Shown: piece after piece, positions 48,661 to 58,256 of the stretch
How positions within the stretch are numbered: the first letter of the stretch is position 1
Layout of the letters: the number at the start of each line of letters is the position of its first letter
From: Nonomuraea helvata
GTDB taxonomy: Bacteria > Actinomycetota > Actinomycetes > Streptosporangiales > Streptosporangiaceae
DNA: 64,000 nucleotides
Assembly (NCBI RefSeq): GCF_039535785.1
Contig: NZ_BAAAXV010000001.1
Coordinates: forward strand, 1,302,001-1,366,000
Reading direction: 5' to 3'
Notes under the pieces: model-generated
Database searches by the model: none
What the model was told of the DNA's origin: nothing
Seen by the model: only the letters and a program-made list of their open reading frames with translations
Program-made: the position numbers and the translations under genes

Positions 48661-49004
48661 GGCAGTTCCTCCAGGATGGTGATGAGGTCCTCGCGGCCGT
48701 AGCCGTACTTCCTGGCCTCCTCCAGCAGTTCGCGCGCCCGCTGCGCGAGCAGGGCGCGGCCGTCCGCCCGCCCCGCCACGCTGACCCCCCGGCCGCGCCT
48801 GAACTCCAGCAGCCCCTCGTCCCGCAGGTCGCGCAGCGCGCGCAGCACCGTGTTGGGGTTGATGCCGAGAACCTGCGCCAGATCACGGGCCGGAGGCAGG
48901 CGCTCGCCGGGGCGGTACGAGCCCTCGCCGATGGCGCGGCGGATCGCGCCCGCCACTTGCTCGTGCAGGGGCCGCGCGTCGTTCAGATCCAATGTCAGCA
49001 ACAT
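48657..49004 (-). CDS. GntR family regulator, YtrA type
   Basis: A 115-aa regulator. The winged helix covers about residues 10-75 (PLHEQVAGAIRRAIGEGSYRPG, LAQVLGINPNTVLRALRDL). The short C-terminal helix region without a ligand domain is the YtrA hallmark. Such repressors control adjacent membrane-transport or stress operons. Its stop overlaps the DUF1648 start. A 9-bp perfect inverted repeat at 49003-49027 covers its start codon, consistent with autoregulation. Confidence 0.9.
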   Translation of the reverse strand: MLLTLDLNDARPLHEQVAGAIRRAIGEGSYRPGERLPPARDLAQVLGINPNTVLRALRDLRDEGLLEFRRGRGVSVAGRADGRALLAQRARELLEEARKYGYGREDLITILEELP

Positions 49005-49027
49005 GGTGCTAATGACAATAGCACCAT
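49003..49027. promoter_or_regulatory. GntR (YtrA-type) operator
   Basis: ATGGTGCTA and TAGCACCAT form a perfect 9-bp inverted repeat with a 7-base spacer. It overlaps the first bases of the regulator's own start codon, so binding would repress the GntR-DUF1648-CPBP operon. Confidence 0.65.
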
Positions 49028-49087
49028 CATCCAGGCAGCGCGATTGGTAGGATGAACCCCTGTTTGTGAGTACGTAGAAGACCTGGA

Positions 49088-49093
49088 TAGCAT
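49088..49093 (+). promoter_or_regulatory. -10 element TAGCAT before leaderless pepA
   Basis: TAGCAT ends eight bases before the GTG at 49102 and no ribosome binding site is present. Confidence 0.4.
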
Positions 49094-49101
49094 CGGTTTA
49101 C

Positions 49102-50571
49102 GTGACCACTGTGCGGCTGAACTCAGCAGATCCAGTCTCGGTTGACACCGACGCGTTGATCGTCGGCTTCAGGTCAGGCCCGGAAGGCCCACGGGCCACC
49201 ACGGGCTCCGACTCCCTTGACGCCGCCTTCGGCGGCAAGCTCGCCGACTCCCTCAAGGCCGTCGCCTTCTCCGGCAAGGCAGGTGAGCTGGTCAAGCTGC
49301 CCACGTTCGGCGCCATAGCCGCTCCCCTGCTGGTCGCGGTGGGCCTGGGCGACTCCGCCGACGCCGAGGGCCTGCGCCGCGCCGCCGGCGCCGCCGTACG
49401 CTCCCTCGCCGGCACCGCCAGGGCCGCGCTCGCCCTGCCCGCCGAGACCCCCGAGGAGGCCGAGGCCGTCGCGCTCGGCGCGCTGCTCGGCGCGTACGCC
49501 TTCTCCCGTTACCGCACGGACGGCGAGCAGAAGGCGCCGGTCGACGAGCTCACCGTGGTCTCGGGCCAGTCCGACTCCGTCGCCGAGCGCGCCGGCGTCC
49601 TGGCCGACTCGGTCGCCCTGGTCCGCGACCTGGTCAACACGCCTCCCTCCGACCTGTGGCCGGCCAAGTTCGCCGAGATCGCCGAGCAGGAGGGCAACAA
49701 GGTCGGCCTGACCGTCGAGGTGCTCGACGACAAGCAGCTCAAGGACGGCGGCTACGGCGGCATCGTCGGCGTCGGCCAGGGCTCGGCCAATCTGCCGCGC
49801 CTGGTCCGCCTGTCCTACACCCACCCGGAGGCCGGCAAGCGACTGGCGTTCGTGGGCAAGGGCATCACGTTCGACTCGGGCGGCCTGTCGCTCAAGCCGT
49901 CGGCGGCGATGGACTGGATGAAGTCCGACATGGGCGGCGCGGGCGCGGTGCTCGGCGCCATGATCGGCATCGCCAGGCTCGGCCTGCCGGTGAACGCCGT
50001 CGGCTACCTCTGCCTGGCGGAGAACCTGCCGAGCGGCACCGCGCAGCGCCCCTCCGACGTCATCCACAGCTACAGCGGCAAGACCGTCGAGGTGCTCGAC
50101 ACCGACGCCGAGGGCCGCCTGGTGCTCATGGACGGCATCGCCAGGGCCGCCGAGGACCAGCCCGACCTGATCGTCGACGTGGCCACCCTCACCGGCGCCC
50201 AGATCGTCGCGCTGGGCTGGCGCACGGCCGGCGTCATGGCCAACGACGACGCCGTCAGGGAGCTGGTCGTCGAGTCCGCCCAGGCCGCGGGCGAGGGCGC
50301 GTGGGGCATGCCGCTCCCCGAGGAGCTGCGCAGGGGCCTCGACTCGCCTGTCGCCGACATCGCCAACCTCCAGCCGGAGCGCTGGGGCAGCATGCTGGCG
50401 GCGGGGATCTTCCTGAAGGAGTTCGTGCCCGAGGGCGTGCGCTGGGCCCACATCGACATGGCCGGCCCCGCGTTCAACAAGGGCGAGCCGTACGGTTACA
50501 CCCCCAAGGGCGGCACGGGCGCCATCACCCGCACACTCATCGGACTCGCAGAGCGGCACGCGAGCATCTGA
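49102..50571 (+). CDS. pepA: Leucyl aminopeptidase (M17)
   Basis: A 489-aa cytosolic M17 aminopeptidase. The C-terminal catalytic domain has AFVGKGITFDSGGLSLK (metal-binding Lys and Asp), MKSDMGGAGAV and the family signature NTDAEGRL-like sequence DTDAEGRLVLMD. It removes N-terminal residues from peptides using two metal ions. The GTG start lacks a ribosome binding site and follows a -10-like box at leaderless spacing. It precedes lpd by 51 bases. Confidence 0.95.
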   Translation: MTTVRLNSADPVSVDTDALIVGFRSGPEGPRATTGSDSLDAAFGGKLADSLKAVAFSGKAGELVKLPTFGAIAAPLLVAVGLGDSADAEGLRRAAGAAVRSLAGTARAALALPAETPEEAEAVALGALLGAYAFSRYRTDGEQKAPVDELTVVSGQSDSVAERAGVLADSVALVRDLVNTPPSDLWPAKFAEIAEQEGNKVGLTVEVLDDKQLKDGGYGGIVGVGQGSANLPRLVRLSYTHPEAGKRLAFVGKGITFDSGGLSLKPSAAMDWMKSDMGGAGAVLGAMIGIARLGLPVNAVGYLCLAENLPSGTAQRPSDVIHSYSGKTVEVLDTDAEGRLVLMDGIARAAEDQPDLIVDVATLTGAQIVALGWRTAGVMANDDAVRELVVESAQAAGEGAWGMPLPEELRRGLDSPVADIANLQPERWGSMLAAGIFLKEFVPEGVRWAHIDMAGPAFNKGEPYGYTPKGGTGAITRTLIGLAERHASI

Positions 50572-50622
50572 AACAAATGAAAAGATGACGGCATCACGAA
50601 CACCCCGACAAGGAGCCTTCCT

Positions 50623-51987
50623 GTGGCCTATGACATCGTCGTCCTAGGTGGCGGCAGCGGCGGTTACGCCTGCGCGCTTCGGGCGGCTGAGCTGGGCAAG
50701 TCGGTCGCGCTGATCGAAAAGGACAAGATCGGCGGCACCTGCCTCCACAGGGGATGCATCCCCACGAAGGCCCTGCTCCACTCCGCCGAGGTCGCCGACG
50801 AGACCCGCGAGAGCGAGTCGTACGGCGTCAAGGCGCGCTTCGACGGCATCGACGTGCCGGGCGTGCACGCGTTCAAGGACAAGATCGTGACGCGGGCCTG
50901 GAAGGGCGTGCAGGGCCTGCTGAAGGCCGCGGGCGTGACGATCGTCGAGGGCGAGGGCCGCATGGTCGGGCCCAACCGCGTCCAGGTGGGCTCGGAGGTC
51001 TACGAGGGCCGCAACCTCGTCCTGGCCACCGGCTCGGCGCCCAAGACGCTGCCGGGCCTGGAGATCGACGGCGAGCGCGTCATCACCAGCGAGCACACCC
51101 TCAAGATGGACCGCGTGCCCACGTCCGTCATCGTCCTGGGCGGCGGCGTGATCGGCGTCGAGCTCGCCAGCGTCTACCGCTCGTTCGGTGCCGAGGTCAC
51201 GATCGTCGAGGCGCTGCCGCACCTGCTGCCGACCGAGGAGGAGTCCAGCTCCAAGCTGCTGGAGCGGGCTTTCCGCCGCCGCGGGATCAAGTACGAGCTG
51301 GGCGTCTTCTTCGACAGCGCCAAGACCACCGAGACGGGCGTGGTCGTCACCCTGGCCAACGGCAAGACCCTCGACGCCGAGCTGCTGCTCGTCGCGGTCG
51401 GGCGGGGCGCCGTCTCGGCGGGCATGGGCTTCGAGGAGCAGGGCGTCGCCATCGAGCGCGGCGCGGTCGTGGTCGACGAGCACTGCCGGACCTCCGTGCC
51501 CGGCGTCTACGCCATCGGCGACCTGATCCCGACCCTGCAGCTCGCGCACGCCGGGTTCGCGGAGGGCATCATGGTGGCCGAGCACATCGCCGGCCTCAAC
51601 CCGCCGCCCATCGACTACGCGGGCGTGCCCCGCATCACCTACTCCGACCCCGAGGTGGCCTCCGTCGGGATCACCTCGGCGCAGGCCGCCGAGCGCGGCA
51701 TCGAGATCGTCGAGCAGGTCTACGACCTCGCGGGAAACCCCAAGAGCCAGATCCTCGGCACCTCAGGCGCCGTGAAGGTCATCGCCCAGAAGGACGGCCC
51801 GGTCGTCGGTGTCCACATGGTGGGCCGGCGCATCGGCGAGCTCGTCACGGAAGGGCAGCTGATCTACAACTGGGAGGCCCTGCCCGCAGAGGTCGCCCAG
51901 CTCATCCACGCACACCCGACCCAGTCCGAGGCCATGGGTGAGGCGATGCTGGCCCTGGCCGGCAAGCCGCTGCACGTACACAACTAG
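50623..51987 (+). CDS. lpdA: Dihydrolipoamide dehydrogenase (E3)
   Basis: A 454-aa flavoprotein disulfide reductase. FAD motif [16 protein letters not shown], redox-active disulfide [20 protein letters not shown] motif [27 protein letters not shown], and the C-terminal [13 protein letters not shown] with the active-site His. It reoxidises dihydrolipoyl groups of the 2-oxoacid dehydrogenase complexes. AAGGAG precedes the GTG start. The E2 gene follows 38 bases later. Confidence 0.96.
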   Translation: MAYDIVVLGGGSGGYACALRAAELGKSVALIEKDKIGGTCLHRGCIPTKALLHSAEVADETRESESYGVKARFDGIDVPGVHAFKDKIVTRAWKGVQGLLKAAGVTIVEGEGRMVGPNRVQVGSEVYEGRNLVLATGSAPKTLPGLEIDGERVITSEHTLKMDRVPTSVIVLGGGVIGVELASVYRSFGAEVTIVEALPHLLPTEEESSSKLLERAFRRRGIKYELGVFFDSAKTTETGVVVTLANGKTLDAELLLVAVGRGAVSAGMGFEEQGVAIERGAVVVDEHCRTSVPGVYAIGDLIPTLQLAHAGFAEGIMVAEHIAGLNPPPIDYAGVPRITYSDPEVASVGITSAQAAERGIEIVEQVYDLAGNPKSQILGTSGAVKVIAQKDGPVVGVHMVGRRIGELVTEGQLIYNWEALPAEVAQLIHAHPTQSEAMGEAMLALAGKPLHVHN

Positions 51988-52025
51988 TCCAAGACCTCGA
52001 GATCAGAACGCGAGAGAAGATAACG

Positions 52026-53486
52026 ATGCCGGTCTCCGTACAGATGCCCCAGCTCGGCGAGAGCGTGACCGAGGGCACCGTAACCCGTTGGCTGAAGAAG
52101 GAGGGCGAGCGCGTCGAAGCCGACGAGCCGCTCCTCGAAGTCTCGACCGACAAGGTCGACACCGAGATCCCGTCTCCGTCCGCGGGTGTCCTCACCAAGA
52201 TCGTCGTGGCCGAGGACGAGACGGTGGAGGTCGGGGCCGAGCTCGCCGTCATCGACGAGAACGCCGAGGCCGGCGCCGCCCCGGCCCCGGAGGCGGCCCC
52301 CGCGCCGGCTCCGCAGCCCGAGCCGGAGCCGGAGCCCGCGCCGGCTCCCCCGGTCTCCTCGATCCCGCAGCCCGCTCCGGCCCCCGCGCCGGCTCCGGCT
52401 CCGGCTCCTGCGCCCGCTCCCGCTCCCGCGCAGGCTGCCGCGCCCGCCCCGCAGGCCGCTCCCGCGGAGCCCTCGCCGCTGCCGTCGGGTGAGAGCCCGT
52501 ACGTGACGCCGCTGGTGCGCAAGCTGGCCAACGAGCACGGTGTCGACCTCGACTCGATCACCGGCACCGGCGTCGGCGGCCGCATCCGCAAGCAGGACGT
52601 GCTGGAGGCCGCCAAGGCGCAGCGCGACAAGGCCGCCGCGGCCCAGGCCGCGCCTGCTCCGGCCGCGGCTCCCGCCGCCGCCCCGCAGGCCGCTCCCGCC
52701 GCCGCTCCGGCCGCGCAGGCTCCGGTCGCCGCTGGGCCCGAGCCCGTGGAGGTCGACACGACGCTGCGTGGCCGCACGGAGAAGATGACGCGGCTGCGGC
52801 AGACGATGTCCAAGCGGCTGGTCGAGTCGCTGCAGACGGCGGCCCAGCTCACCACGGTGGTCGAGGTCGACGTCACCAAGATCGCGCGGCTGCGCGACCA
52901 GGCCAAGGCCGACTTCCTGCGCCGCGAGGGCGTCAAGCTGTCGTTCATGCCGTTCTTCGAGCTGGCCGCCATCGAGGCGCTCAAGCAGCACCCGAAGCTC
53001 AACGCGACGATCAACAACGAGACCATGGAGGTCACGTACTTCGACGTCGAGCACCTGGGCATCGCGGTCGACACCGAGCGCGGCCTGATCGCGGCGGTCA
53101 TCAAGAACGCCGGCGACCTCAACCTCGCTGGGCTGGCGCGCAAGACGGCCGACCTTGCGGAGCGCACCCGCGCCAACAAGGTGACGCCGGACGAGATCAC
53201 GGGCGGCACGTTCACGCTGACCAACACGGGCAGCCGTGGCGCCCTGTTCGACACCCCGATCCTCAACCAGCCGCAGGTCGGCATGCTGGGGACCGGCGCC
53301 GTCGTGAAGCGGCCCGTGGTGATCGACACGCCTGAGGGCGAGGTCATCGCGGTGCGATCGATGGTGTACCTGGCGCTGACGTACGACCACCGGCTGGTGG
53401 ACGGCGCGGACGCGGCCCGCTTCCTGACGACGGTCAAGCGCCGTCTGGAGGAGGGGCGCTTCGAGGCCCAGCTCGGCCTCGCGTAG
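52026..53486 (+). CDS. sucB: 2-oxoglutarate dehydrogenase E2 (dihydrolipoyl succinyltransferase)
   Basis: A 486-aa E2 protein. A single lipoyl domain comes first ([19 protein letters not shown]; lipoyl Lys in [13 protein letters not shown]). A flexible Ala-Pro linker at about 85-150 is built of repeated AP codons. The E3-binding domain is [18 protein letters not shown] with [14 protein letters not shown] second Ala-rich linker and the catalytic domain follow, ending with [15 protein letters not shown]. Actinobacterial SucB often has two or three lipoyl domains; this one has one. It lies downstream of lpdA and is followed by a strong terminator. Confidence 0.93.
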   Translation: MPVSVQMPQLGESVTEGTVTRWLKKEGERVEADEPLLEVSTDKVDTEIPSPSAGVLTKIVVAEDETVEVGAELAVIDENAEAGAAPAPEAAPAPAPQPEPEPEPAPAPPVSSIPQPAPAPAPAPAPAPAPAPAPAQAAAPAPQAAPAEPSPLPSGESPYVTPLVRKLANEHGVDLDSITGTGVGGRIRKQDVLEAAKAQRDKAAAAQAAPAPAAAPAAAPQAAPAAAPAAQAPVAAGPEPVEVDTTLRGRTEKMTRLRQTMSKRLVESLQTAAQLTTVVEVDVTKIARLRDQAKADFLRREGVKLSFMPFFELAAIEALKQHPKLNATINNETMEVTYFDVEHLGIAVDTERGLIAAVIKNAGDLNLAGLARKTADLAERTRANKVTPDEITGGTFTLTNTGSRGALFDTPILNQPQVGMLGTGAVVKRPVVIDTPEGEVIAVRSMVYLALTYDHRLVDGADAARFLTTVKRRLEEGRFEAQLGLA

Positions 53487-53501
53487 CCGCACGGCTCGCC
53501 C

Positions 53502-53537
53502 GGCCGGGCGGCCCCCTCGGGGGGCCGCCCGGCCTTT
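53502..53537 (+). terminator. 15-bp hairpin terminator after sucB
   Basis: The arm at 53502-53516 pairs perfectly over 15 bp with 53520-53534 around a 3-base loop, followed by TTT. Confidence 0.9.
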
Positions 53538-53583
53538 CGCTTTTCTGGGTGGTCGTGGCTTTCCGTGGTTTTCCAAGGACGTC

Positions 53584-53701
53584 GTGTCGCTGCTCTGGGA
53601 CGCTGAGGCGGGGCCCCGCGACACGCGCCCGTGCTGGTGCCCTGACCGTGTGCGCGACACCGACGGGCGGGCCTTGGAGCGGTGGTCGTGATGCGCGACA
53701 C
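53584..53701. repeat. Cluster of GCGACAC motifs upstream of the TIGR01777 gene
   Basis: GCGACAC occurs at 53618, 53654 and 53695, and its complement GTGTCGC at 53584. The last two lie in a 19-bp direct repeat (53651-53669 and 53692-53710, one mismatch, 41-base period). The rest of the 263-base gap holds the sucB terminator and a -10 box. It could be a multi-site operator. Confidence 0.45.
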
Positions 53702-53737
53702 CGGCGGGCGTGTCCGGGGGACGGGCCGGGGCGGGCG

Positions 53738-53743
53738 TACTGT
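53738..53743 (+). promoter_or_regulatory. -10 element TACTGT before a leaderless epimerase gene
   Basis: TACTGT ends six bases before the ATG at 53750. A GGAG lies only two bases from the ATG, too close to act as a normal ribosome binding site. Confidence 0.4.
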
Positions 53744-53749
53744 GGAGTT

Positions 53750-54643
53750 ATGGCGATCATCGTGACCGGCGCGTCCGGGTTGCTCGGGTCGGCGCTGGTG
53801 CGGGCGTTGCGGGACGAGGGGCAAGAGGTCGTCAGGCTGGTACGCCGCGAGCCGCGCGCGGCCGACGAGGCGTTCTGGCAGCCGGGCCGGCAGGAGATCG
53901 ACCGGGCCGCGCTCGAAGGGGCGGAGGCCGTGGTGCACCTGGCCGGGGCGTCGATCGGCGGCAGGCGGTGGAGCGAGGCGTACAAGCGGGAGCTCTTCGA
54001 CAGCCGGATCCAGAGCACCGGGCTCCTCGTCGACGCGATCGCCGGGCTCTCGGACAGGCCGGAGGTGCTCCTGTCCGCCTCAGGGGTCGACTTCTACGGC
54101 GACACCGGTGACCGGGTGGTCGACGAGAGCCAGGGCAAGGGCACCGGCTTCCTGTCGGACCTGTGCGAGCAGTGGGAGAGCGAGGCCCGGCGGGCGGGTG
54201 AGGCCGGGGTCAGGACGGTGCAGATGCGGTCCGGGCTGGCGCTGGGCCGGGAGGGCGGGATGCTCCAGCAGGTGCTGCCGATCTTCAGGGTCGGGCTGGG
54301 GGCGCCGCTCGGGTCGGGGAAGCAGTACTGGTCGTGGATCACCGTGCGGGACTGGGTGGGGGCGGCGGTGCATGTGCTGAAAAATCGTGACATTACCGGG
54401 CCGGTCAATTTCACGTCCCCGTCGCCCGTGACCAACGCCGAATTCACCCGAACGCTCGGAAAAGCCCTGCGCAAGGGCACGATGCCGATCCCGGTCCCGG
54501 CCTTCGCGCTGTCGGCGGGGCTCGGCGAGTTCGCGCGGGAGGCGCTGCTGCCCGGTCACCGCGTCCTGCCGAAGAAGCTGCTCGACAGCGGCTACAGGTT
54601 CGCCCATACCCGCCTCGACGAGGCGCTGAGCGCCGTACTCTAG
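53750..54643 (+). CDS. TIGR01777 family NAD-dependent epimerase-like protein (YfcH type)
   Basis: A 297-aa extended short-chain dehydrogenase. IIVTGASGLLGSALVRAL is the nucleotide motif; VVHLAGASIGGRRWSEAYK, SASGVDFYGDTGD and SGLALGREGGMLQ are hallmarks of the TIGR01777/SulA-YfcH group. The C-terminal DUF1731 region has PVPAFALSAGLGEFAREALL. The substrate is not known. The gene is conserved near lipoate genes in many actinobacteria, as here. Confidence 0.9.
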   Translation: MAIIVTGASGLLGSALVRALRDEGQEVVRLVRREPRAADEAFWQPGRQEIDRAALEGAEAVVHLAGASIGGRRWSEAYKRELFDSRIQSTGLLVDAIAGLSDRPEVLLSASGVDFYGDTGDRVVDESQGKGTGFLSDLCEQWESEARRAGEAGVRTVQMRSGLALGREGGMLQQVLPIFRVGLGAPLGSGKQYWSWITVRDWVGAAVHVLKNRDITGPVNFTSPSPVTNAEFTRTLGKALRKGTMPIPVPAFALSAGLGEFAREALLPGHRVLPKKLLDSGYRFAHTRLDEALSAVL

Positions 54644-54681
54644 GGAACCGTGCGTCCTTCAACAGGTGGGAGAATCTTGAC

Positions 54682-55419
54682 ATGAGCCGGTCAGGACAGT
54701 CACACATCCTCGCCATCGGGGGCGGATCCTTCCGCCAGAGCAGGCGCTACAGCTTCATCGAGGCCGGCCCGCTGCTGCGCTACGGCCTCGACCTCACGGG
54801 GCAGGACCGCCCGAAGCTCGGGCTGGTCGCCACCGCGGTCGGTGACTCCGACGAGTGGCTGCTCAAGATGTACGGCGCCTTCGCGGGGTGGGACGTCGAG
54901 CTGAGCCACCTGACGGTGTTCCCCATGCCCAACGTCGAAGATCCGCGGGCCTGGATCCTCGAGCAGGACATGATCTACGTGAGCGGTGGCAGTGTGGCCA
55001 ACCTCATGGCGTTGTGGCGGCTGCACGGCTACGACGAGGCGTTCGAGGAGGCGTGGCGGTCCGGGGTGGTGCTGTCCGGGCAGAGCGCGGGCGCGCTCTG
55101 CTGGCACGTGGGCGGCAACACCGACTCCTTCGGTCCCGACCTGCGCGTGTGGGCCGAGGGCCTCGGCTTCCTGCCCTACTCGTGCGGCGTCCACTACGAC
55201 TCCGACCCGCAGCGCCGCCGGCTGCTCCAGGACTCGGTGGCGAGCGGCGAGCTGCCCAGCGGGTACGCCGCCGACGAGGGCGTGGGACTCCACTACGTGG
55301 GCACGGAGTTCATCCAGGCGGTGACCGTCGAGCCGGGCGGCTACGCGTACCGGATCGAGAGCGACGGGGCGGGCGGCGTCAAGGAGTTCAGGATCGAGCC
55401 GCGACTCTTGACCCCCTGA
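54682..55419 (+). CDS. Peptidase E-like (S51) serine peptidase
   Basis: A 245-aa class-I GATase-like fold. The nucleophile Ser lies in [26 protein letters not shown] opens the protein and [15 protein letters not shown] is typical of S51 peptidases, which cut Asp-Xaa dipeptides. The substrate here is unproven. The ATG follows a GGTGGGAG stretch. It lies between the epimerase and lipB. Confidence 0.87.
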   Translation: MSRSGQSHILAIGGGSFRQSRRYSFIEAGPLLRYGLDLTGQDRPKLGLVATAVGDSDEWLLKMYGAFAGWDVELSHLTVFPMPNVEDPRAWILEQDMIYVSGGSVANLMALWRLHGYDEAFEEAWRSGVVLSGQSAGALCWHVGGNTDSFGPDLRVWAEGLGFLPYSCGVHYDSDPQRRRLLQDSVASGELPSGYAADEGVGLHYVGTEFIQAVTVEPGGYAYRIESDGAGGVKEFRIEPRLLTP

Positions 55420-55456
55420 TTACCCTTCGCGGGTGAGGGAACGGCACAATAGGCTC

Positions 55457-56149
55457 ATGCGCCCCATCCACGGGGACGATCCCCACGCACTCGCCATCGT
55501 CCGCCTCGGCGTCGACGTCCCCTACGAGCAGGCCTGGTCGTTGCAGCGCTGGGTGCACGGCAAGCGGGTCGCCGGAGAGCTGACCGACACCGTGCTGATC
55601 CTCGAGCACGCCCCCGTCTACACCGCGGGCAAGCGCACCGCCCCGCACGAGCGTCCGGCCGACGGCACGCCGGTCGTCGACGTCGACCGGGGCGGCCGCC
55701 TCACCTGGCACGGTCCCGGGCAGCTCGTGGCGTACCCGATCGTCGCCGTCACCGACGTGGTCACGTACGCCTGCCGCCTCGAAGAGGCCATGATCCAGAT
55801 CTGCGCCGACTTCGGCGTCACGGCGAGACGCGTGAAGGGGCGCGGCGGCGTCTGGGCGATCGGCGACGCCAGCCTGGGCCTGCCCGACCGCCAGCTCGGC
55901 GCGGTCGGCCTGCGGGTCGCGCGCGGCGTCACCATGCACGGCTTCTCGCTCAACTGCGCCAACGACCCCCGCTGGTTCAGCCGCATCACGCCGTGCGGCA
56001 TCCCCGACGTCGGCGTCTCCTCGCTGTCGGCGGAGACGGGCCGCCGCATCGTGGTCGAGGAGGTCATGCCGATCGCGGAGAAGCGACTGGCGGAGGCACT
56101 TGGCATGGAGTCGTACGAACTCCACGAGGAGGACCTTCTCCGCCGGTGA
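55457..56149 (+). CDS. lipB: Octanoyltransferase LipB
   Basis: A 230-aa enzyme. [37 protein letters not shown], the catalytic Lys in [13 protein letters not shown] and [12 protein letters not shown] with the catalytic Cys in [14 protein letters not shown] are the LipB motifs. It moves octanoate from acyl carrier protein to E2 and GcvH proteins; LipA then inserts sulfur. The ATG at 55457 is chosen because homology begins there; an in-frame start at 55433 adds eight unrelated residues. Confidence 0.95.
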   Translation: MRPIHGDDPHALAIVRLGVDVPYEQAWSLQRWVHGKRVAGELTDTVLILEHAPVYTAGKRTAPHERPADGTPVVDVDRGGRLTWHGPGQLVAYPIVAVTDVVTYACRLEEAMIQICADFGVTARRVKGRGGVWAIGDASLGLPDRQLGAVGLRVARGVTMHGFSLNCANDPRWFSRITPCGIPDVGVSSLSAETGRRIVVEEVMPIAEKRLAEALGMESYELHEEDLLRR

Positions 56150-56158
56150 TCGACGGCC

Positions 56159-56164
56159 TACGAT
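56159..56164 (+). promoter_or_regulatory. -10 element TACGAT before a leaderless M48-like gene
   Basis: TACGAT ends seven bases before the GTG at 56172 with no ribosome binding site. Confidence 0.4.
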
Positions 56165-56171
56165 CGGCTGT

Positions 56172-57152
56172 GTGAAGCGCCTCCTCGCCGTCTTACTCGC
56201 CCTTGTGGTGCACCTGCTGACGCTCGGATTCGTCGCGCTCGGCGCGTGGATCATCCTGGCCCACGTGGCTGAACTGATCGCGTGGCTGCTCGGCGGCACC
56301 AGCCTGGCCATCGCGTGGGCGCTGCGGCCGCGCCTGGGCGGCCTGCCCGCCGATGCCGAGGTGCTCGACCGCTCGTCGGCGCCGGAGCTGTACGGCGTCG
56401 CGGAGCGCGTGGCCGACCGGGTCGGCGTGCGGCGGCCGGCGAAGGTCGCGGTCCGGGACCTGGAGGCCGAGACCCGCTACGAGCGCGTGGGCCCGCTGCG
56501 CACCCCGGTCCTGACGATCGGGCTGCCACTCTGGCTGGCGCTGCCGCCCAGGCAGCGGGTGGCCCTGCTGGCCACGGCGTACGCGCGGGTCCCGACCGGC
56601 GACGAGCTGATCGTAGACGGAGCCCTGGCCACGCTGGAGGCCTGGCGGGACGCCCTGGTGGGGGCCGAGCCCCTGCAGGTCAGGCAGGACGCGCAGACCC
56701 AGATCTCCGCCTCCTCGCTGGGCGCGGTGGACCATCCGGGCACCACGTACGAGGCGATGGGGGCCCTCGGCCGGCTGCTCGGGCGGGTGCTCGGCGGCCC
56801 CGTGCTGCTGGTGCGGTACGCGCTGACCCGGCTGGCCCGCGCCGGCGAGGCCCGTACCCTGGCCCGGCGGCAGGCGCTGGCCCGGCGGGCGGCGTCCGAG
56901 CGGGAGCTCGCCGAGCTGGACGAGCTGACCGGCGGCGGCTACCTGGCGCCGATGCAGGCCGCGGCGCTGCGCGGCGAGAGCGCGGCGGCGATCAGGCAGG
57001 GCGCGCTGTCCCGGTCCCGACTCACCGACGACGGGGTGCTCACCTCTCCCCCGCGCTCCGAGCTGCTCGGCACGCACGACTCCGAACGTGTCGACGAGGA
57101 ACTGCTCGGCCACTACACGCGCGCCATCCGCGGATTCGGCCTCATCTCCTGA
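56172..57152 (+). CDS. M48-like membrane protein with lost zinc motif (pseudo-protease)
   Basis: A 326-aa protein. Two N-terminal transmembrane helices (VKRLLAVLLALVVHLLTLG and the next) are followed by a region resembling M48 peptidases (SSAPELYGVAERVADRVG, LTIGLPLWLALPPRQRVALLA). Where M48 enzymes have HEXXH this protein has LATAYARVPTGD, so His, Glu and His are all replaced. Catalysis by the usual mechanism is not possible. It lies between lipB and lipA, with short gaps and its own leaderless promoter. Its role may be structural or regulatory. Confidence 0.7.
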   Translation: MKRLLAVLLALVVHLLTLGFVALGAWIILAHVAELIAWLLGGTSLAIAWALRPRLGGLPADAEVLDRSSAPELYGVAERVADRVGVRRPAKVAVRDLEAETRYERVGPLRTPVLTIGLPLWLALPPRQRVALLATAYARVPTGDELIVDGALATLEAWRDALVGAEPLQVRQDAQTQISASSLGAVDHPGTTYEAMGALGRLLGRVLGGPVLLVRYALTRLARAGEARTLARRQALARRAASERELAELDELTGGGYLAPMQAAALRGESAAAIRQGALSRSRLTDDGVLTSPPRSELLGTHDSERVDEELLGHYTRAIRGFGLIS

Positions 57153-57182
57153 CCCACGACCAGGCCGGTTTCCGGGGAGACG

Positions 57183-57188
57183 TAAGCT
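57183..57188 (+). promoter_or_regulatory. -10 element TAAGCT before leaderless lipA
   Basis: TAAGCT ends six bases before the GTG at 57195 with no ribosome binding site. Confidence 0.45.
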
Positions 57189-57194
57189 GAGTGG

Positions 57195-58124
57195 GTGACC
57201 GTTGCTCCTGAAGGCCGAAAGCTCCTCCGCCTGGAGGTGCGTAACGCCGAAACCCCTATCGAGCGCAAGCCCCCGTGGATCAAGACCAAGCTGAGGACGG
57301 GCCCCGAATACACCGAGCTGAAATCGCTCGTGCGCCGGGAGGGCCTGCACACGGTCTGTGAAGAGGCGGGCTGTCCCAATATCTACGAGTGCTGGGAAGA
57401 CCGCGAGGCGACCTTCCTCATCGGCGGCGACCAGTGCACCCGTCGCTGCGACTTCTGCCAGATCGACACGGGCAAGCCCAAGGAGTACGACCGCGACGAG
57501 CCGCGCCGGGTGGCCGAGTCCGTCCAGCAGATGGGCCTGAAGTACGCGACCGTGACCGGCGTGGCCCGCGACGACCTGCCCGACGGCGGCGCCTGGCTCT
57601 ACGCCGAGACGGCGCGCCAGATCCACGGGCTGCTGCCCGGGTGCGGCGTCGAGCTGCTGGTGCCCGACTTCAACGGCAACCGCGACCAGCTGGAGGAGGT
57701 CTTCTCCAGCCGGCCCGAGGTGTTCGCCCACAACGTCGAGACGGTGCCGCGGATCTTCAAGCGGATCCGTCCCGCGTTCCGGTACGACCGGTCGCTCGCC
57801 GTGATCACGATGGCCCGCGAGGCCGGGCTGGTCACCAAGTCCAACCTGATCCTGGGCATGGGCGAGACGCGCGAGGAGGTCGTCTCGGCGATGCGCGACC
57901 TGCACGCCGCGGGCACCGACCTGCTGACCATCACGCAGTACCTGCGGCCCACGCCCCGCCACCACCCGGTGGACCGCTGGGTGAAGCCGGAGGAGTTCGT
58001 GGAGCTGCAGGCGGAGGCGGAGGCCATCGGGTTCGCCGGGGTGCTCTCCGGGCCGCTGGTGCGCTCGTCGTACCGGGCCGGCCGCCTCTACAAGCAGGCC
58101 ATCGAGGCCCGCCAGACGGCCTGA
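57195..58124 (+). CDS. lipA: Lipoyl synthase LipA
   Basis: A 309-aa radical SAM enzyme. The auxiliary cluster Cys residues are in [12 protein letters not shown] (CX4CX5C) and the SAM cluster in CTRRCDFC (CX3CX2C). The C-terminal RSSYRAG carries the conserved serine that ligates the auxiliary cluster. It inserts two sulfurs into octanoyl-E2 to form lipoyl groups. With lipB and the lpdA-sucB pair nearby, the region covers both lipoylation and its main target. A hairpin terminator follows. Confidence 0.97.
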   Translation: MTVAPEGRKLLRLEVRNAETPIERKPPWIKTKLRTGPEYTELKSLVRREGLHTVCEEAGCPNIYECWEDREATFLIGGDQCTRRCDFCQIDTGKPKEYDRDEPRRVAESVQQMGLKYATVTGVARDDLPDGGAWLYAETARQIHGLLPGCGVELLVPDFNGNRDQLEEVFSSRPEVFAHNVETVPRIFKRIRPAFRYDRSLAVITMAREAGLVTKSNLILGMGETREEVVSAMRDLHAAGTDLLTITQYLRPTPRHHPVDRWVKPEEFVELQAEAEAIGFAGVLSGPLVRSSYRAGRLYKQAIEARQTA

Positions 58125-58135
58125 GCCACCCACCG

Positions 58136-58169
58136 GCCCCGGGACCCGCCACCCGCGCGGTCCCGGGGC
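58136..58169 (+). terminator. 11-bp hairpin terminator after lipA
   Basis: GCCCCGGGACC (58136-58146) pairs exactly with 58159-58169 around a 12-base loop, 12 bases after the lipA stop. Confidence 0.8.
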
Positions 58170-58256
58170 TGCTGCGTGTCCGGGCCTCTGGCGACGGGCG
58201 GCGCGCGTGCCGGAGGATCGTTAGCATGGCAGGGCAGCCGACGGAGGAGCGACGGG

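Noticed and set aside
52270..52480. Repeat region in sucB as a separate element
   Set aside because: It is the Ala-Pro linker normal for E2 proteins, encoded by repeated GC-rich codons.
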